Positions 36,416-44,487 of a stretch of DNA of 64,000 nt are shown here, piece by piece. Where the stretch lies: assembly GCA_026645735.1 (NCBI GenBank), contig JAPKMT010000004.1, positions 1-64,000 on the forward strand, in the 5' to 3' direction. How positions within the stretch are numbered: position 1 is the first letter of the stretch; each line of letters starts with the position of its first letter. Under the pieces are notes generated by a model that saw nothing but the letters and a program-made list of their open reading frames with translations, made no database searches and was not told the origin of the DNA. Source of the DNA: Flexilinea sp. GTDB lineage: Bacteria > Chloroflexota > Anaerolineae > Anaerolineales > Anaerolineaceae. The position numbers and the translations under genes are program-made.

Positions 36416-37372
36416 ATGGAAAAAAAGGTTGCTGTTGTCGCTATTGGCGGAAATTCATTAATCAAAGATAATGCTCATCAGTCCTGCCAGGATCAATACC
36501 TCGCAGCGAAGGAAACTGCAAAACATATTGTGGACATGATTGAAGCCGGATGGGAAGTCGTGATCGGGCATGGGAATGGGCCTCAGGTTGGTTTCATTCT
36601 GCAAAAAGCAGAAATTGCGGAAAAACAAGCCGGTCTTTCCATGGCGCCGCTGGATGTGTGTGGTGCGCAAAGCCAGGGTCAAATCGGATATATGCTGGTA
36701 CAAAATCTTCAAAATGAGCTGAAAAAACGCGGCATCAACAAACCGGTTGCCTGTGTTTTGGAACAAACGGTTGTTGACAAAAATGATCCGGCATTTCAGC
36801 ATCCGACCAAACCGATTGGTGGTTTTATGACAGAAGAAGAAGCCAATATGAAAGCCGAATCGGACGGTTGGACAGTCGTTGAAGATTCCGGCCGCGGATG
36901 GAGACGCGTCGTTGCCTCCCCGCTTCCGGAAGAAATTGTTGAGCTTGATGCCATTAAAGCATTAATTCAGGCAGGGATCGTAACCATCTCGATCGGTGGC
37001 GGCGGTATTCCCGTGATTAAGAATCAGGATGGTAGCCTGGAAGGTGTATCGGCTGTCATTGATAAAGATTTTGGCAATAGTCTACTGGCTCGAAAAATTA
37101 ATGCCGACCTTTTACTGATCTCAACTGCAGTAGAAAAGGTTGCGATTAATTACGGAACACCGGATCAGAAATGGCTTGAGAAAATGACACTGGATGAAGC
37201 GAAAGCATTCTTAAAAGAAGGCAAACATTTCAAAAGCGGCTCGATGGCGCCCAAAATTCAGGCTTGCATCTGGTTTTTGGAAGCTGGCGGCAAACAGGCT
37301 CTGATCACCAATCCGGAGAATATCGGCCGTGCATTAAGAGGAGAAACCGGAACAATTATCGCTGCCGCATAA
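36416..37372 (+). CDS. arcC: Carbamate kinase
   Basis: A 318-residue amino-acid-kinase-fold enzyme making ATP and carbamate from carbamoyl phosphate, used in arginine, agmatine or purine/allantoin fermentation. It has AIGGNSLIKD at the N-terminus, VIGHGNGPQVGFIL, KPIGGFMTEEEA, RRVVASPLPEEIVE and FKSGSMAPKIQA; length is normal. AAGGGA precedes the ATG. No arginine deiminase or ornithine transcarbamylase is nearby. The shared operator with the 8-oxoguanine deaminase operon points to purine catabolism as the carbamoyl-phosphate source (inference). A strong terminator follows. Confidence 0.95.
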   Translation: MEKKVAVVAIGGNSLIKDNAHQSCQDQYLAAKETAKHIVDMIEAGWEVVIGHGNGPQVGFILQKAEIAEKQAGLSMAPLDVCGAQSQGQIGYMLVQNLQNELKKRGINKPVACVLEQTVVDKNDPAFQHPTKPIGGFMTEEEANMKAESDGWTVVEDSGRGWRRVVASPLPEEIVELDAIKALIQAGIVTISIGGGGIPVIKNQDGSLEGVSAVIDKDFGNSLLARKINADLLLISTAVEKVAINYGTPDQKWLEKMTLDEAKAFLKEGKHFKSGSMAPKIQACIWFLEAGGKQALITNPENIGRALRGETGTIIAAA

Positions 37373-37394
37373 GCGAATTCTTACCAAGCATTTC

Positions 37395-37434
37395 AAAAAG
37401 CGTTTTCTTTCCTGGAAAGAAAACGCTTTTTTTT
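37395..37434. terminator. Bidirectional terminator between arcC and the leader-peptide gene
   Basis: AAAAAGCGTTTTCTTTCC and GGAAAGAAAACGCTTTTTTT form a long near-perfect stem with a T tail on the plus strand and an A/T-rich tail on the other. It lies between the convergent arcC and peptide genes and probably serves both. Confidence 0.85.
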
Positions 37435-37483
37435 ACAAAATTCACTATCGCGAATATCAGCCTTCAAAAGCTGAATCCACCGA

Positions 37484-37723
37484 TCAATAATCTGGACAGG
37501 CTTCTCCCTGGCACGGAAGATGATAGGTAAGGCAAAACCAGCAAGGATCATTAGAATTCGGATTGTGAATGTCATTTCTACCGCCGGTTATTTTTTCGAG
37601 TATGTCATCCGGTAAAGATTCGCTTTGATCTGGTTGGTACCCTTCACTCATCAAAAAAGCCATTCTTTCTTCAGAATTCTTCAATTGTGTGAAATGTTTC
37701 ATAAATTCATCTTTTGACAGCAT
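37484..37723 (-). CDS. Double-glycine leader peptide with Cys-containing core (orphan RiPP precursor candidate)
   Basis: A 79-residue peptide. The leader (LSKDEFMKHFTQLKNSEERM ... MSEGY) ends LPDDILEKITGG, a Nif11-like double-glycine cleavage site. The 31 residues after GG contain DPCWFCLTYHLPCQGEACPD: four cysteines, one tryptophan and several prolines, as in a modified or disulfide-bonded bacteriocin-like core. AGAGGAAA precedes the ATG. No lanthionine synthetase, radical-SAM, YcaO or C39-peptidase transporter gene is in the window, so maturation must come from elsewhere. It resembles the peptide at 25606 in leader type only. Confidence 0.75.
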   Translation of the reverse strand: MLSKDEFMKHFTQLKNSEERMAFLMSEGYQPDQSESLPDDILEKITGGRNDIHNPNSNDPCWFCLTYHLPCQGEACPDY

Positions 37724-37916
37724 TTTGATTTCCTCTTTTCATGACAGAATAAGTTTTAGCGTAATGAACGGAATAATTTTCCGGCAGCTAATCGCTATGA
37801 AATGAATTCCATACAAATCATTTTTTGCTTAAGAAATTTGGCAAGATCCGGAGAAAACTTTCAGGTCATTCTATTAAATTAGTACTACGATTAATCCGCA
37901 TGTGATATAGGAAGAA

Positions 37917-37965
37917 TATCATCAAAATTGGAGGAGGATGATATGATATTGCAGCGATTCATAAT
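37917..37965 (+). pseudogene. Possible remnant of the C-terminal end of a GT-C-like gene
   Basis: One frame reads NIIKIGGG-stop-YDIAAIHNWVAL, resembling the tails of the two GT-C-like paralogues (EIIKTYNIDGYDVAAIYKRI). The match is short and interrupted by a stop. A chance match is possible. Confidence 0.25.
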
Positions 37966-38082
37966 TGGGTAGCGTTATAAATTGCTGATGGAAACAACCA
38001 ACAATCAGGACAGCCGAATGAAAAGAATTGGATCGTGATTTATGGGGAATTCAAAGAAAATGGACCTGTTATTGAATATAAA

Positions 38083-38141
38083 CCAGCAATTCGAAATATG
38101 GATATGTCTTTCGAATTAATAGAGAATATTTGGAATCGCTG
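38083..38141. repeat. Palindromic element relic without the central hairpin
   Basis: Left end CCAGCAATTCGAAATATGG and right end AATATTTGGAATCGCTG are both present only 59 bp apart; the central stem is missing. This supports the terminal repeats as true element ends. Confidence 0.65.
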
Positions 38142-38215
38142 AATTTAGACCATGTGTTTTGAAATTTTAAGGACCGATTATAATCTAATCAATTGAGTTT
38201 TATGAGGAGAGGCTG

Positions 38216-40024
38216 ATGTCCATTCAAATACTTGCCGATGAGGTTGTTTCTCAGATTGCCGCTGGAGAAGTCATCGAACGCCCTGCCTCTGTTGTCAAAG
38301 AATTAATAGAAAACGCGATTGATGCTGATGCATCAGCAATCGCTGTTCGAACGGAAGAAGCAGGGAAACGAGTCATCGAGATATCCGACAACGGTTGCGG
38401 TATCCAACCGGACGAGCTTGAAAAAGCCGTCATGCGGCATGCAACCAGCAAATTGACAAGTGCGGAAGACTTATTTCACATTCATACGCTCGGTTTTCGG
38501 GGTGAAGCCCTGGCTGCGGCCGGCTCAGTATCTCGCATGCGCATTACCACCTGCACAACCGAAGGAAACAATGGGGTTTCAATCACGGTGGATGGCGGGA
38601 AAATCACCGGTATTCATCAGATTGGTACAAAACAGGGAACGATCGTTCAAGTTTCTGATTTATTTTACAACGTACCTGCCCGATTGAAATTTCTGAAAAG
38701 TGATGTAACAGAACGGAATCAGATTGAAATCTTAATCTCCAGATATGCCCTGGCTTACCCGCATATTCGCTGGCAAAGCACTCATGATGGCAAACCGGGA
38801 ATTCGAACCACCGGAAACAATGATTACCGCGAAGTTCTCACCGCAATCTATGGCGTTGACACAGCAAAGAAACTGATAGAGATTGATCTGAAAGAAGAAG
38901 GAACCTCGGTTTCGGGGTTCATCAGCCCGGTAGCTTTGACACGTTCCAATCGCAGAGAAATGAATTTTTTTGTGAACGGCCGCTGGATTCAGGATGCCCA
39001 GCTCAATTCCGCTGTAATTCGGGCATACCAGTCTTTGATCATGGTTGGCCGATATCCCATTGCGGCATTATTTATCTCCATGGATCCGGAAGAAGTGGAC
39101 GTAAATGTTCATCCCTCCAAGGCTGAAGTCCGATTTCGGGCTCCGGAAAAAATTTTCGGAATCGTGCATCGCGCTGTTCGACGCAGTCTGATCTTTCAAT
39201 CTCCGGTCCCAGAAATTCATTCCAACACACGCTGGCCTGGATGGCAAGCCTCTGCAGGCTCGCAAACTACCAGTGATCCTTTGACATTGGATAAAACGCC
39301 GGCAGAAGGTGTGCCGGTTTCATTATGGAGATCCGATTTTCTGCAGCCTCAAAACCCGTCTGATTCATCCAATGCGGATGGCGAAACAACAGCATCCTCA
39401 CAGCAGCCACCCGATTTTCAGGCTGCCGCACAGAATCCGGTTTTCCCAATTCTGCGCTGGATTGGTCAAATCGGAGGAACCTATGTCATTGCAGAAGGTC
39501 CGGATGGACTCTATCTGATCGATCAGCACGCAGCGCATGAACGGATTCTGTTCGAAAAGTTAATAGCCCAGGCAAGTTCAAAAATTGCATCGCAGTCCCT
39601 TCTGGAACCCGCCATCGTTCAGGTATCAGCCTGGCAGGCTTCATTATTGGAAGAAAACATGGAAATTCTTAACAGACTTGGATTTCGGATTGAATTATTC
39701 GGTCCGGCGACCTATCGAATTCTTTCAATTCCGGAAATTTTCACCAAAGGAAATCCCGCAGCCGCTGTTCGTTCCATTGTTGAGAATTTTGAAGAAGATG
39801 AAACACCACTCCAATCTGAAATTGAAAAAAGGATTGCCGGACGGATCTGTAAAAGCATGGCGGTAAAAGCAGGGCAGCCTTTGTCCGAAGAGGAACAGCG
39901 AGCCCTCATTCGGGATTTGGAGTATTGCCAGTCACCACGCACTTGTCCCCATGGACGCCCAACCATGATTCATTTAAGCATTCATCTTTTGGAACGACAA
40001 TTTGGAAGAAAAGGTACAATATAG
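38216..40024 (+). CDS. mutL: DNA mismatch repair protein MutL (endonuclease type)
   Basis: A 602-residue mismatch-repair ATPase. The N-terminal GHKL domain has IAAGEVIERPASVVKELIEN, DNGCGI and GFRGEALAAAGSV. A Ser/Gln/Pro-rich linker spans about residues 340-405. The C-terminal domain carries the endonuclease motif DQHAAHERILFE and the zinc-site motif CPHGRPT, so this MutL should nick DNA itself, as in bacteria without MutH. GAGGAGAGG precedes the ATG. No mutS is adjacent. A palindromic element follows the stop. Confidence 0.96.
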   Translation: MSIQILADEVVSQIAAGEVIERPASVVKELIENAIDADASAIAVRTEEAGKRVIEISDNGCGIQPDELEKAVMRHATSKLTSAEDLFHIHTLGFRGEALAAAGSVSRMRITTCTTEGNNGVSITVDGGKITGIHQIGTKQGTIVQVSDLFYNVPARLKFLKSDVTERNQIEILISRYALAYPHIRWQSTHDGKPGIRTTGNNDYREVLTAIYGVDTAKKLIEIDLKEEGTSVSGFISPVALTRSNRREMNFFVNGRWIQDAQLNSAVIRAYQSLIMVGRYPIAALFISMDPEEVDVNVHPSKAEVRFRAPEKIFGIVHRAVRRSLIFQSPVPEIHSNTRWPGWQASAGSQTTSDPLTLDKTPAEGVPVSLWRSDFLQPQNPSDSSNADGETTASSQQPPDFQAAAQNPVFPILRWIGQIGGTYVIAEGPDGLYLIDQHAAHERILFEKLIAQASSKIASQSLLEPAIVQVSAWQASLLEENMEILNRLGFRIELFGPATYRILSIPEIFTKGNPAAAVRSIVENFEEDETPLQSEIEKRIAGRICKSMAVKAGQPLSEEEQRALIRDLEYCQSPRTCPHGRPTMIHLSIHLLERQFGRKGTI

Positions 40025-40062
40025 ATAGAAAGAATGATTTCTTTGATAATTCAGGTCAGAAT

Positions 40063-40185
40063 CGGTAATTCGAAATTTGGAAAAACCTTTTGAGAAAATA
40101 GAGAAAACTTGTTGTTGTGTTGTTTTTACGCAGAGCGCAAAAACAACACAACAACAAATAATAACCTCCATATTTCGAATCGCTG
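40063..40185. repeat. Palindromic intergenic element, copy 9
   Basis: A 23-bp type A stem: left arm 40109-40131, loop AGA 40132-40134, right arm 40135-40157. There is one A.C mismatch on the plus strand, which becomes G.T on the minus strand. Long left arm TTTGGAAAAACCTTTTGAG; right end TATTTCGAATCGCTG. It lies between mutL and degV. Confidence 0.9.
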
Positions 40186-40353
40186 GATCAGAATACTGAA
40201 AATTGAAATAGAAGCTGGCCTTTTAAATTAAATTTTTAGAATGGATTTGAAAAATTTTTGAATGAAGTCACAGACAAGAATTGTTTTCATATCATATCTT
40301 TTTTGAAACAAATCCATCATATTTATCGGGAACTGCCGAAATAAAGGAAAATT

Positions 40354-41214
40354 ATGCAGATAGTTACAGACAGCGGAGCAGATTTATCGGAATCACAACG
40401 TAAAGGACTGGCTATTCATTACGCACCATTACGAATTACTCTGAGCGGAAAAACTTATGATGGAGAAAACGAGTTATCCGGTGAGCAGTTTTATAAACTT
40501 TTAAGTGAGACGGATGACTATCCTACGACCTCCCAGGCTTCTGCAGGGGATTTTGCGAAAATTTATCAAAATCTTGCAAAAAAAGGGGAGAAGATCCTTT
40601 CCATCCATATCTCTTCCGGCCTAAGTGGCACACTGAATTCTGCCAAAGTGGGTGCAGCGATGGTTCCGGAAGCAGATGTAACATTTTGGGATGCAAAAAC
40701 ATTATCAGCCGCACAGGGATGGCAGGTACAGGCTGCTGCAATCGCAATTAAAAAAGGCTGGTCCCTTGAAAAAATCCTCGAAAGACTCAGCTTGATCCGT
40801 GATCAGGTAACCGGGATGTTCACGCTGAAAGAAATGCGATATCTGATTCATGGAGGACGGGTGAGTCATTTAAAAGGACTCATGGCTTCAGTTTTAAACA
40901 TCAAACCCGTGATCAGCGTCGATATTAATACGGGGAAATACGCAACATCCGCACAAACAGTGACCTTTAAACGAGCAATCGCACAAATTGTTGAACTGAA
41001 TGCCGAAAAATACGGAAATCAAAAACTGCGTACGCAAATTGTTCAGGGTTTATGCCCGGATGGTGTTGAATTATTGAAACAGAAAATGTCCGAAAAGCTG
41101 GATTGTTTTTTTGAGGAGACTGTTCCTGTAGCGCCAGCATTGGGTGCGCACACAGGACCTTCTTTAACCGGTCTGATCTCCGGGCCAATGTCTCTTTTTG
41201 CTGATTTGTTGTGA
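40354..41214 (+). CDS. DegV family fatty-acid-binding protein
   Basis: A 286-residue DegV protein. In Firmicutes these FakB-like proteins bind a fatty acid and present it to the kinase FakA. Characteristic segments are VTDSGADLSESQ at the start, PTTSQASAGDF, the acyl-binding ISSGLSGTLNSA and RYLIHGGRVSHLKGL. Length and order of motifs are normal. AAAGGAAA precedes the ATG. No fakA-like DAK gene is adjacent, so the fatty-acid kinase role is family-based inference. Confidence 0.92.
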   Translation: MQIVTDSGADLSESQRKGLAIHYAPLRITLSGKTYDGENELSGEQFYKLLSETDDYPTTSQASAGDFAKIYQNLAKKGEKILSIHISSGLSGTLNSAKVGAAMVPEADVTFWDAKTLSAAQGWQVQAAAIAIKKGWSLEKILERLSLIRDQVTGMFTLKEMRYLIHGGRVSHLKGLMASVLNIKPVISVDINTGKYATSAQTVTFKRAIAQIVELNAEKYGNQKLRTQIVQGLCPDGVELLKQKMSEKLDCFFEETVPVAPALGAHTGPSLTGLISGPMSLFADLL

Positions 41215-41360
41215 AGGAGTCTGCTGTTTTTCGTACAGAAAATAATTTTAATATCAACTGCTTGATTGATTTCAACAAGTTGTACAACAAATCAGAGATT
41301 AGATTGTTCGTAAAATGATTCCCGAAAAAGGAAGAATTTTTCACAGTACACCTCAGGTTC

Positions 41361-42800
41361 ATGTTTTCCATTAATTTTCTTAGGAATCAATGCCGGCTGA
41401 AGCCGAATGATGTGGTTGTTGCAGGTATTTCCGGTGGCGCAGACAGTCTCTATCTCCTGTACCATCTGCATGAGATCGGACAGCCTGTGATCGCGGCTGT
41501 CTTCAACCATCAATTACGACCGGAAGCAGAAGAAGAAGTTGTTTTTGTTCAAAATATCTGTGAAAAGCTGGGAATCCATTGTATAACCGGCGCAGCGGAT
41601 GTTTCCGCTTTTTCGAAGCTGCATAAACTGTCTCCGGAAGAAGCTGCCAGAATTTCCCGGTATCAATTTCTATTTCGGACTGCAAAGGATTGGGAAGCTG
41701 CAGCAGTCGCTGTTGCGCACCACGCCGACGATCAGGTTGAGACCATCCTGATGCATTTCCTGCGCGGAAGCGGACTTGACGGGCTGGCGGGCATGAATCC
41801 AATCACATTTATTCGACAATGGGACCCGGACAGAAAAATCCCCTTGATTCGCCCGATACTCCCTGTGTGGCGTCAGGAAATCGATGCCTGGTGCAAAGAG
41901 AACAAGATTCAGCCGGTTCAGGATACGTCAAATTCCGATACTACCTATTTTCGCAACCAATTACGACATCAGCTCATTCCCGAGCTGGAAGAGTGCTACA
42001 GCCCGCAATTCAAACAGCACTTGCAGGACATGTCTCAGACTATCCAAGAGGACCAAAGAATCATCCACGATGCAGTTAACGTAGCCTGGTCTGCTTCAAT
42101 AATCTATGCGAATTCTGAAAAACAACAGATTGTGTTCGACCGCGCCCGATTCTCAAATCAGTTGAAAGGGATCCAGACAAGATTATTGCGAAAAGCGTTT
42201 TTCATGCTGCAGTCAGATTCGCGTGATTTCAGTTTCTTTACATCTACCCGTGTCCTGGAATTTTTGAAAAATGCAAAAGAAAATGATGCGCAGCCGTTCA
42301 TCAATCATCTATGGATGGCCGTTGAAGACGGTTTATTTTTGATATACGCGCAGGACCGACGGCCCAACATTCGCAAGTTTCCACAAACGCTGTACACTCC
42401 ATCGACTTTGTTAAATCTGCCTGGAGAAGTCCCGTTAGAAACAGGAAGAATCATCGGTAGCGTTGTGGATTTCAATCCGCAGGAATTCGATTCGATGATC
42501 TATTTGATGAAAAACAATCGCAGCATCGTGTATCTGGATTCAGACAAAATCGCATTACCGCTTTACGTCAGAAATGCCAAAAGAGGTGAAACTTTTTCTC
42601 CGCTTGGATCAAACGGTCATACACAGAAAATTTCGGATTTTTTTATCAATCAAAAAATCCCCAAAAATTATCGCGGTCTGTTCCCACTGGTTTCTGATCA
42701 GAATGCGATCATCTGGATTCCGGGTTATCGTCCAGCTGAATTTTGCCATCTGACAGCAGACACAAAGCATTGTCTGTGTCTGATATGGGAACCACAGTAA
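41361..42800 (+). CDS. tilS: tRNA(Ile)-lysidine synthase
   Basis: A 479-residue ATP-pyrophosphatase that converts C34 of the CAU-anticodon tRNA-Ile to lysidine, switching its identity from Met to Ile. The PP-loop SGGADS is at residues 24-29; further marks are AHHADDQVETILMHFLRGSG, IRPIL and DTSNSDTTYFRNQLRHQLIPEL. A C-terminal TilS domain (KRGETFSPLGSNGHTQKISDF) closes the protein. The stop codon lies inside the left end of palindromic copy 10, so the final residues may come from an insertion. It starts about 145 bp after degV. Confidence 0.95.
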   Translation: MFSINFLRNQCRLKPNDVVVAGISGGADSLYLLYHLHEIGQPVIAAVFNHQLRPEAEEEVVFVQNICEKLGIHCITGAADVSAFSKLHKLSPEEAARISRYQFLFRTAKDWEAAAVAVAHHADDQVETILMHFLRGSGLDGLAGMNPITFIRQWDPDRKIPLIRPILPVWRQEIDAWCKENKIQPVQDTSNSDTTYFRNQLRHQLIPELEECYSPQFKQHLQDMSQTIQEDQRIIHDAVNVAWSASIIYANSEKQQIVFDRARFSNQLKGIQTRLLRKAFFMLQSDSRDFSFFTSTRVLEFLKNAKENDAQPFINHLWMAVEDGLFLIYAQDRRPNIRKFPQTLYTPSTLLNLPGEVPLETGRIIGSVVDFNPQEFDSMIYLMKNNRSIVYLDSDKIALPLYVRNAKRGETFSPLGSNGHTQKISDFFINQKIPKNYRGLFPLVSDQNAIIWIPGYRPAEFCHLTADTKHCLCLIWEPQ

Positions 42801-42896
42801 TTCGAAATATGAAAAGAATTTATTGTTGTTCTTATGGTTTTGCGCAAAGCGCAAAACCATAAGAACAACAAATTTTCTTGATAGATTCGAAAAGTC
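42795..42896. repeat. Palindromic intergenic element, copy 10 (type B stem), overlapping the tilS stop
   Basis: A perfect 23-bp stem: left arm 42823-42845, loop AAA 42846-42848, right arm 42849-42871, reading GTTCTTATGGTTTTGCGC. Left end CAGTAATTCGAAATATG contains the tilS TAA; right end GATTCGAAAAGTC. This is the cleanest type B copy. Confidence 0.92.
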
Positions 42897-43024
42897 AATC
42901 CTTTTTGGAGTCGCTGATAAAACCGGCAGTTTTGATGCTGAAATTTTCAGGTCATGAAATATTAAACTGGAATTTTTTTGGCAGAGAATGAAATATGAAT
43001 CAATAAAACTGACACGAATCTGTT

Positions 43025-43930
43025 TTAAGCATACTGATCGCGCAGTTTTTTTAGTTTCATAAAAATCTCTCTCCATTGAATTTTTGAAACACCCATCTTC
43101 ATACGAATGGCTTCCGGATCTGTATTGATATAGTAATCATGAACCATACAGGTCCAGCGGCACATATTGAAAGATAAATGTTTTTTTAACCCTGCAGCAG
43201 TTCCGATATCTTCCAGAATATATTCAAGCCTGCGCGCTGAAAAGTCGAACAAACGCTTGGTTGGATGCGCCTGTTCCATATACTCGTGAAAGATATTAAT
43301 CCAATTAATTGGAAGATCAATTTTTCTTTCTTTATAACGATTTTCAGACGTGTCATAACGAATGTACAGAACCGGATTGTCAGGATTGTCGTAATCAACA
43401 TGATTGGGAGAAATGCCAAGTGTCTCACTTTTCTTGATACCGGTTGTAAGCAGTAAATATAACAGAGCCATGGGTCTGGCATCCGGTTTCTTCAGATAAC
43501 GAAAATCATCTGCCGTTTTTAAAACCAGTTCAACCTCATCCGTAGTTAGAATTTCCGGAAGCGGGCTGACCACAGATTTTTGGATCACATCTTCCGCCGG
43601 GTCTTCAGTGACGACACCGAATGTCTTCAGCCATTTGTAAAACGATTTGATTGAGGTGATTCTGCGGGAATATGTTTTGGGACTGCATGGAACTTTACGC
43701 TCGTTTTCCATCCAATTGAGAAAAGCGTTAATTTCGCGAGTCTTTATAGAACCGATGGAACGATCCGGTGGAAAAAACGAGGACATTAACTGGATATCGC
43801 TAATAAAAGCTTTAATCGTATTGCTGGTTCTGCCTTCATCAGCGAGATGGATCTCCCATGCATGGATCGCTGTTGGGAAAGTAGTATCAGCATTAACAAA
43901 CTCTCGAACTGAAGACTCACCCTTGTCCAT
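43025..43930 (-). CDS. Tyrosine recombinase-like protein lacking most catalytic residues
   Basis: A 301-residue XerC/D-like protein. It has an intact N-terminal SAM-like core-binding domain (WEIHLADEGRTSNTIKAFIS ... TREINAFLNWMENER) and a C-terminal catalytic-fold domain. Against XerD, the Arg of TGLR is Lys (LLTTGIKKSE), the Lys of NKER is kept (YKERKIDLP), SPHxLRH reads SFNMCRW (His to Asn, Arg kept, His to Trp), the LLGHS histidine is Val (MGVS) and the tyrosine of YTH is Trp (IQWREI). It should not cleave DNA. The frame is fully open, which argues against simple decay; a structural or regulatory DNA-binding role is inferred. Confidence 0.82.
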   Translation of the reverse strand: MDKGESSVREFVNADTTFPTAIHAWEIHLADEGRTSNTIKAFISDIQLMSSFFPPDRSIGSIKTREINAFLNWMENERKVPCSPKTYSRRITSIKSFYKWLKTFGVVTEDPAEDVIQKSVVSPLPEILTTDEVELVLKTADDFRYLKKPDARPMALLYLLLTTGIKKSETLGISPNHVDYDNPDNPVLYIRYDTSENRYKERKIDLPINWINIFHEYMEQAHPTKRLFDFSARRLEYILEDIGTAAGLKKHLSFNMCRWTCMVHDYYINTDPEAIRMKMGVSKIQWREIFMKLKKLRDQYA

Positions 43931-44132
43931 AATTTGTCCTACATCCTTCTTTTGAAAATTTTCCGTATTTTAATTATATCTAAGTATACACGAATATCAT
44001 ATTTTGGAAAAAGGTCTTTTTAATAACCGCAAGTATGAAATTACGCTGAAAATCAGTAATTTCCAAAAAATAATTGACAAAAAGATATAACAAAAATCAC
44101 CTTTTTATGTTCTGCGATCTGATGAGTTCTGG
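43931..44132. other. A/T-rich intergenic sequence
   Basis: I see no gene or strong signal between the recombinase-like gene start and the relic repeat at 44133. Confidence 0.4.
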
Positions 44133-44184
44133 CAACATGTTTTTTCGTTTTTCTCAAAAGGCTTTTTCAATTTTCAAATTACAG
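44133..44184. repeat. Right-half relic of the palindromic element
   Basis: CAACATGTTTTTTCGTTTTT, CTCAAAAGGCTTTTTCAA and CAAATTACAG match the right arm of copy 4 (12982-13050). The left half is missing. Confidence 0.6.
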
Positions 44185-44185
44185 G

Positions 44186-44218
44186 AATTCCAAACGGTTA
44201 CAAATTCCAAACGGTTAC
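44186..44218 (+). repeat. Two tandem copies of a 16-bp sequence before the tRNA promoter
   Basis: AATTCCAAACGGTTAC occurs at 44186-44201 and 44203-44218, directly upstream of the TTGACA of the tRNA-Leu promoter. It is either a small duplication or a paired binding site. Confidence 0.7.
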
Positions 44219-44246
44219 TTGACAAATAACACCATTCGCTTAAAAT
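44219..44246 (+). promoter_or_regulatory. tRNA-Leu promoter
   Basis: TTGACA (44219-44224), a 16-bp spacer and TAAAAT (44241-44246) lie 17 bp upstream of the tRNA. Confidence 0.7.
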
Positions 44247-44262
44247 ACAAATGAGCACTTTT

Positions 44263-44346
<84 letters not shown>

Positions 44347-44349
44347 CAC

Positions 44350-44377
44350 AGACCTTTCTATGGAAAGGTCTTTTTTT
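44350..44377 (+). terminator. Intrinsic terminator of tRNA-Leu
   Basis: GACCTTTC (44351-44358), loop TATG, GAAAGGTC (44363-44370), then seven T. Confidence 0.9.
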
Positions 44378-44407
44378 ATGGAAGGGCTGAAACAGCGAAG
44401 GACTGGA

Positions 44408-44446
44408 TGTAATTTCGAAAAGCATTTCCATATTTCAAATTGCTGG
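44408..44446. repeat. Short palindromic-element relic (ends only)
   Basis: GTAATTTCGAAAAG is followed closely by ATATTTCAAATTGCTGG: left and right element ends joined without the stem, as at 38083-38141. Confidence 0.5.
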
Positions 44447-44487
44447 TTTTTGCAGATATCCTGAAGAAATCTTGGTACACTTAAGAC

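Noticed and set aside
5074-42896. The repeated palindromes as a CRISPR array
   Set aside because: Copies are thousands of bases apart, variable in stem, and have no regular spacers or cas genes.
5074-42896. All palindromic copies as simple intrinsic terminators
   Set aside because: The stems lack a consistent U-tract next to the base, several copies lie in promoter regions or between divergent genes, and separate true terminators exist at some of the same gene ends.
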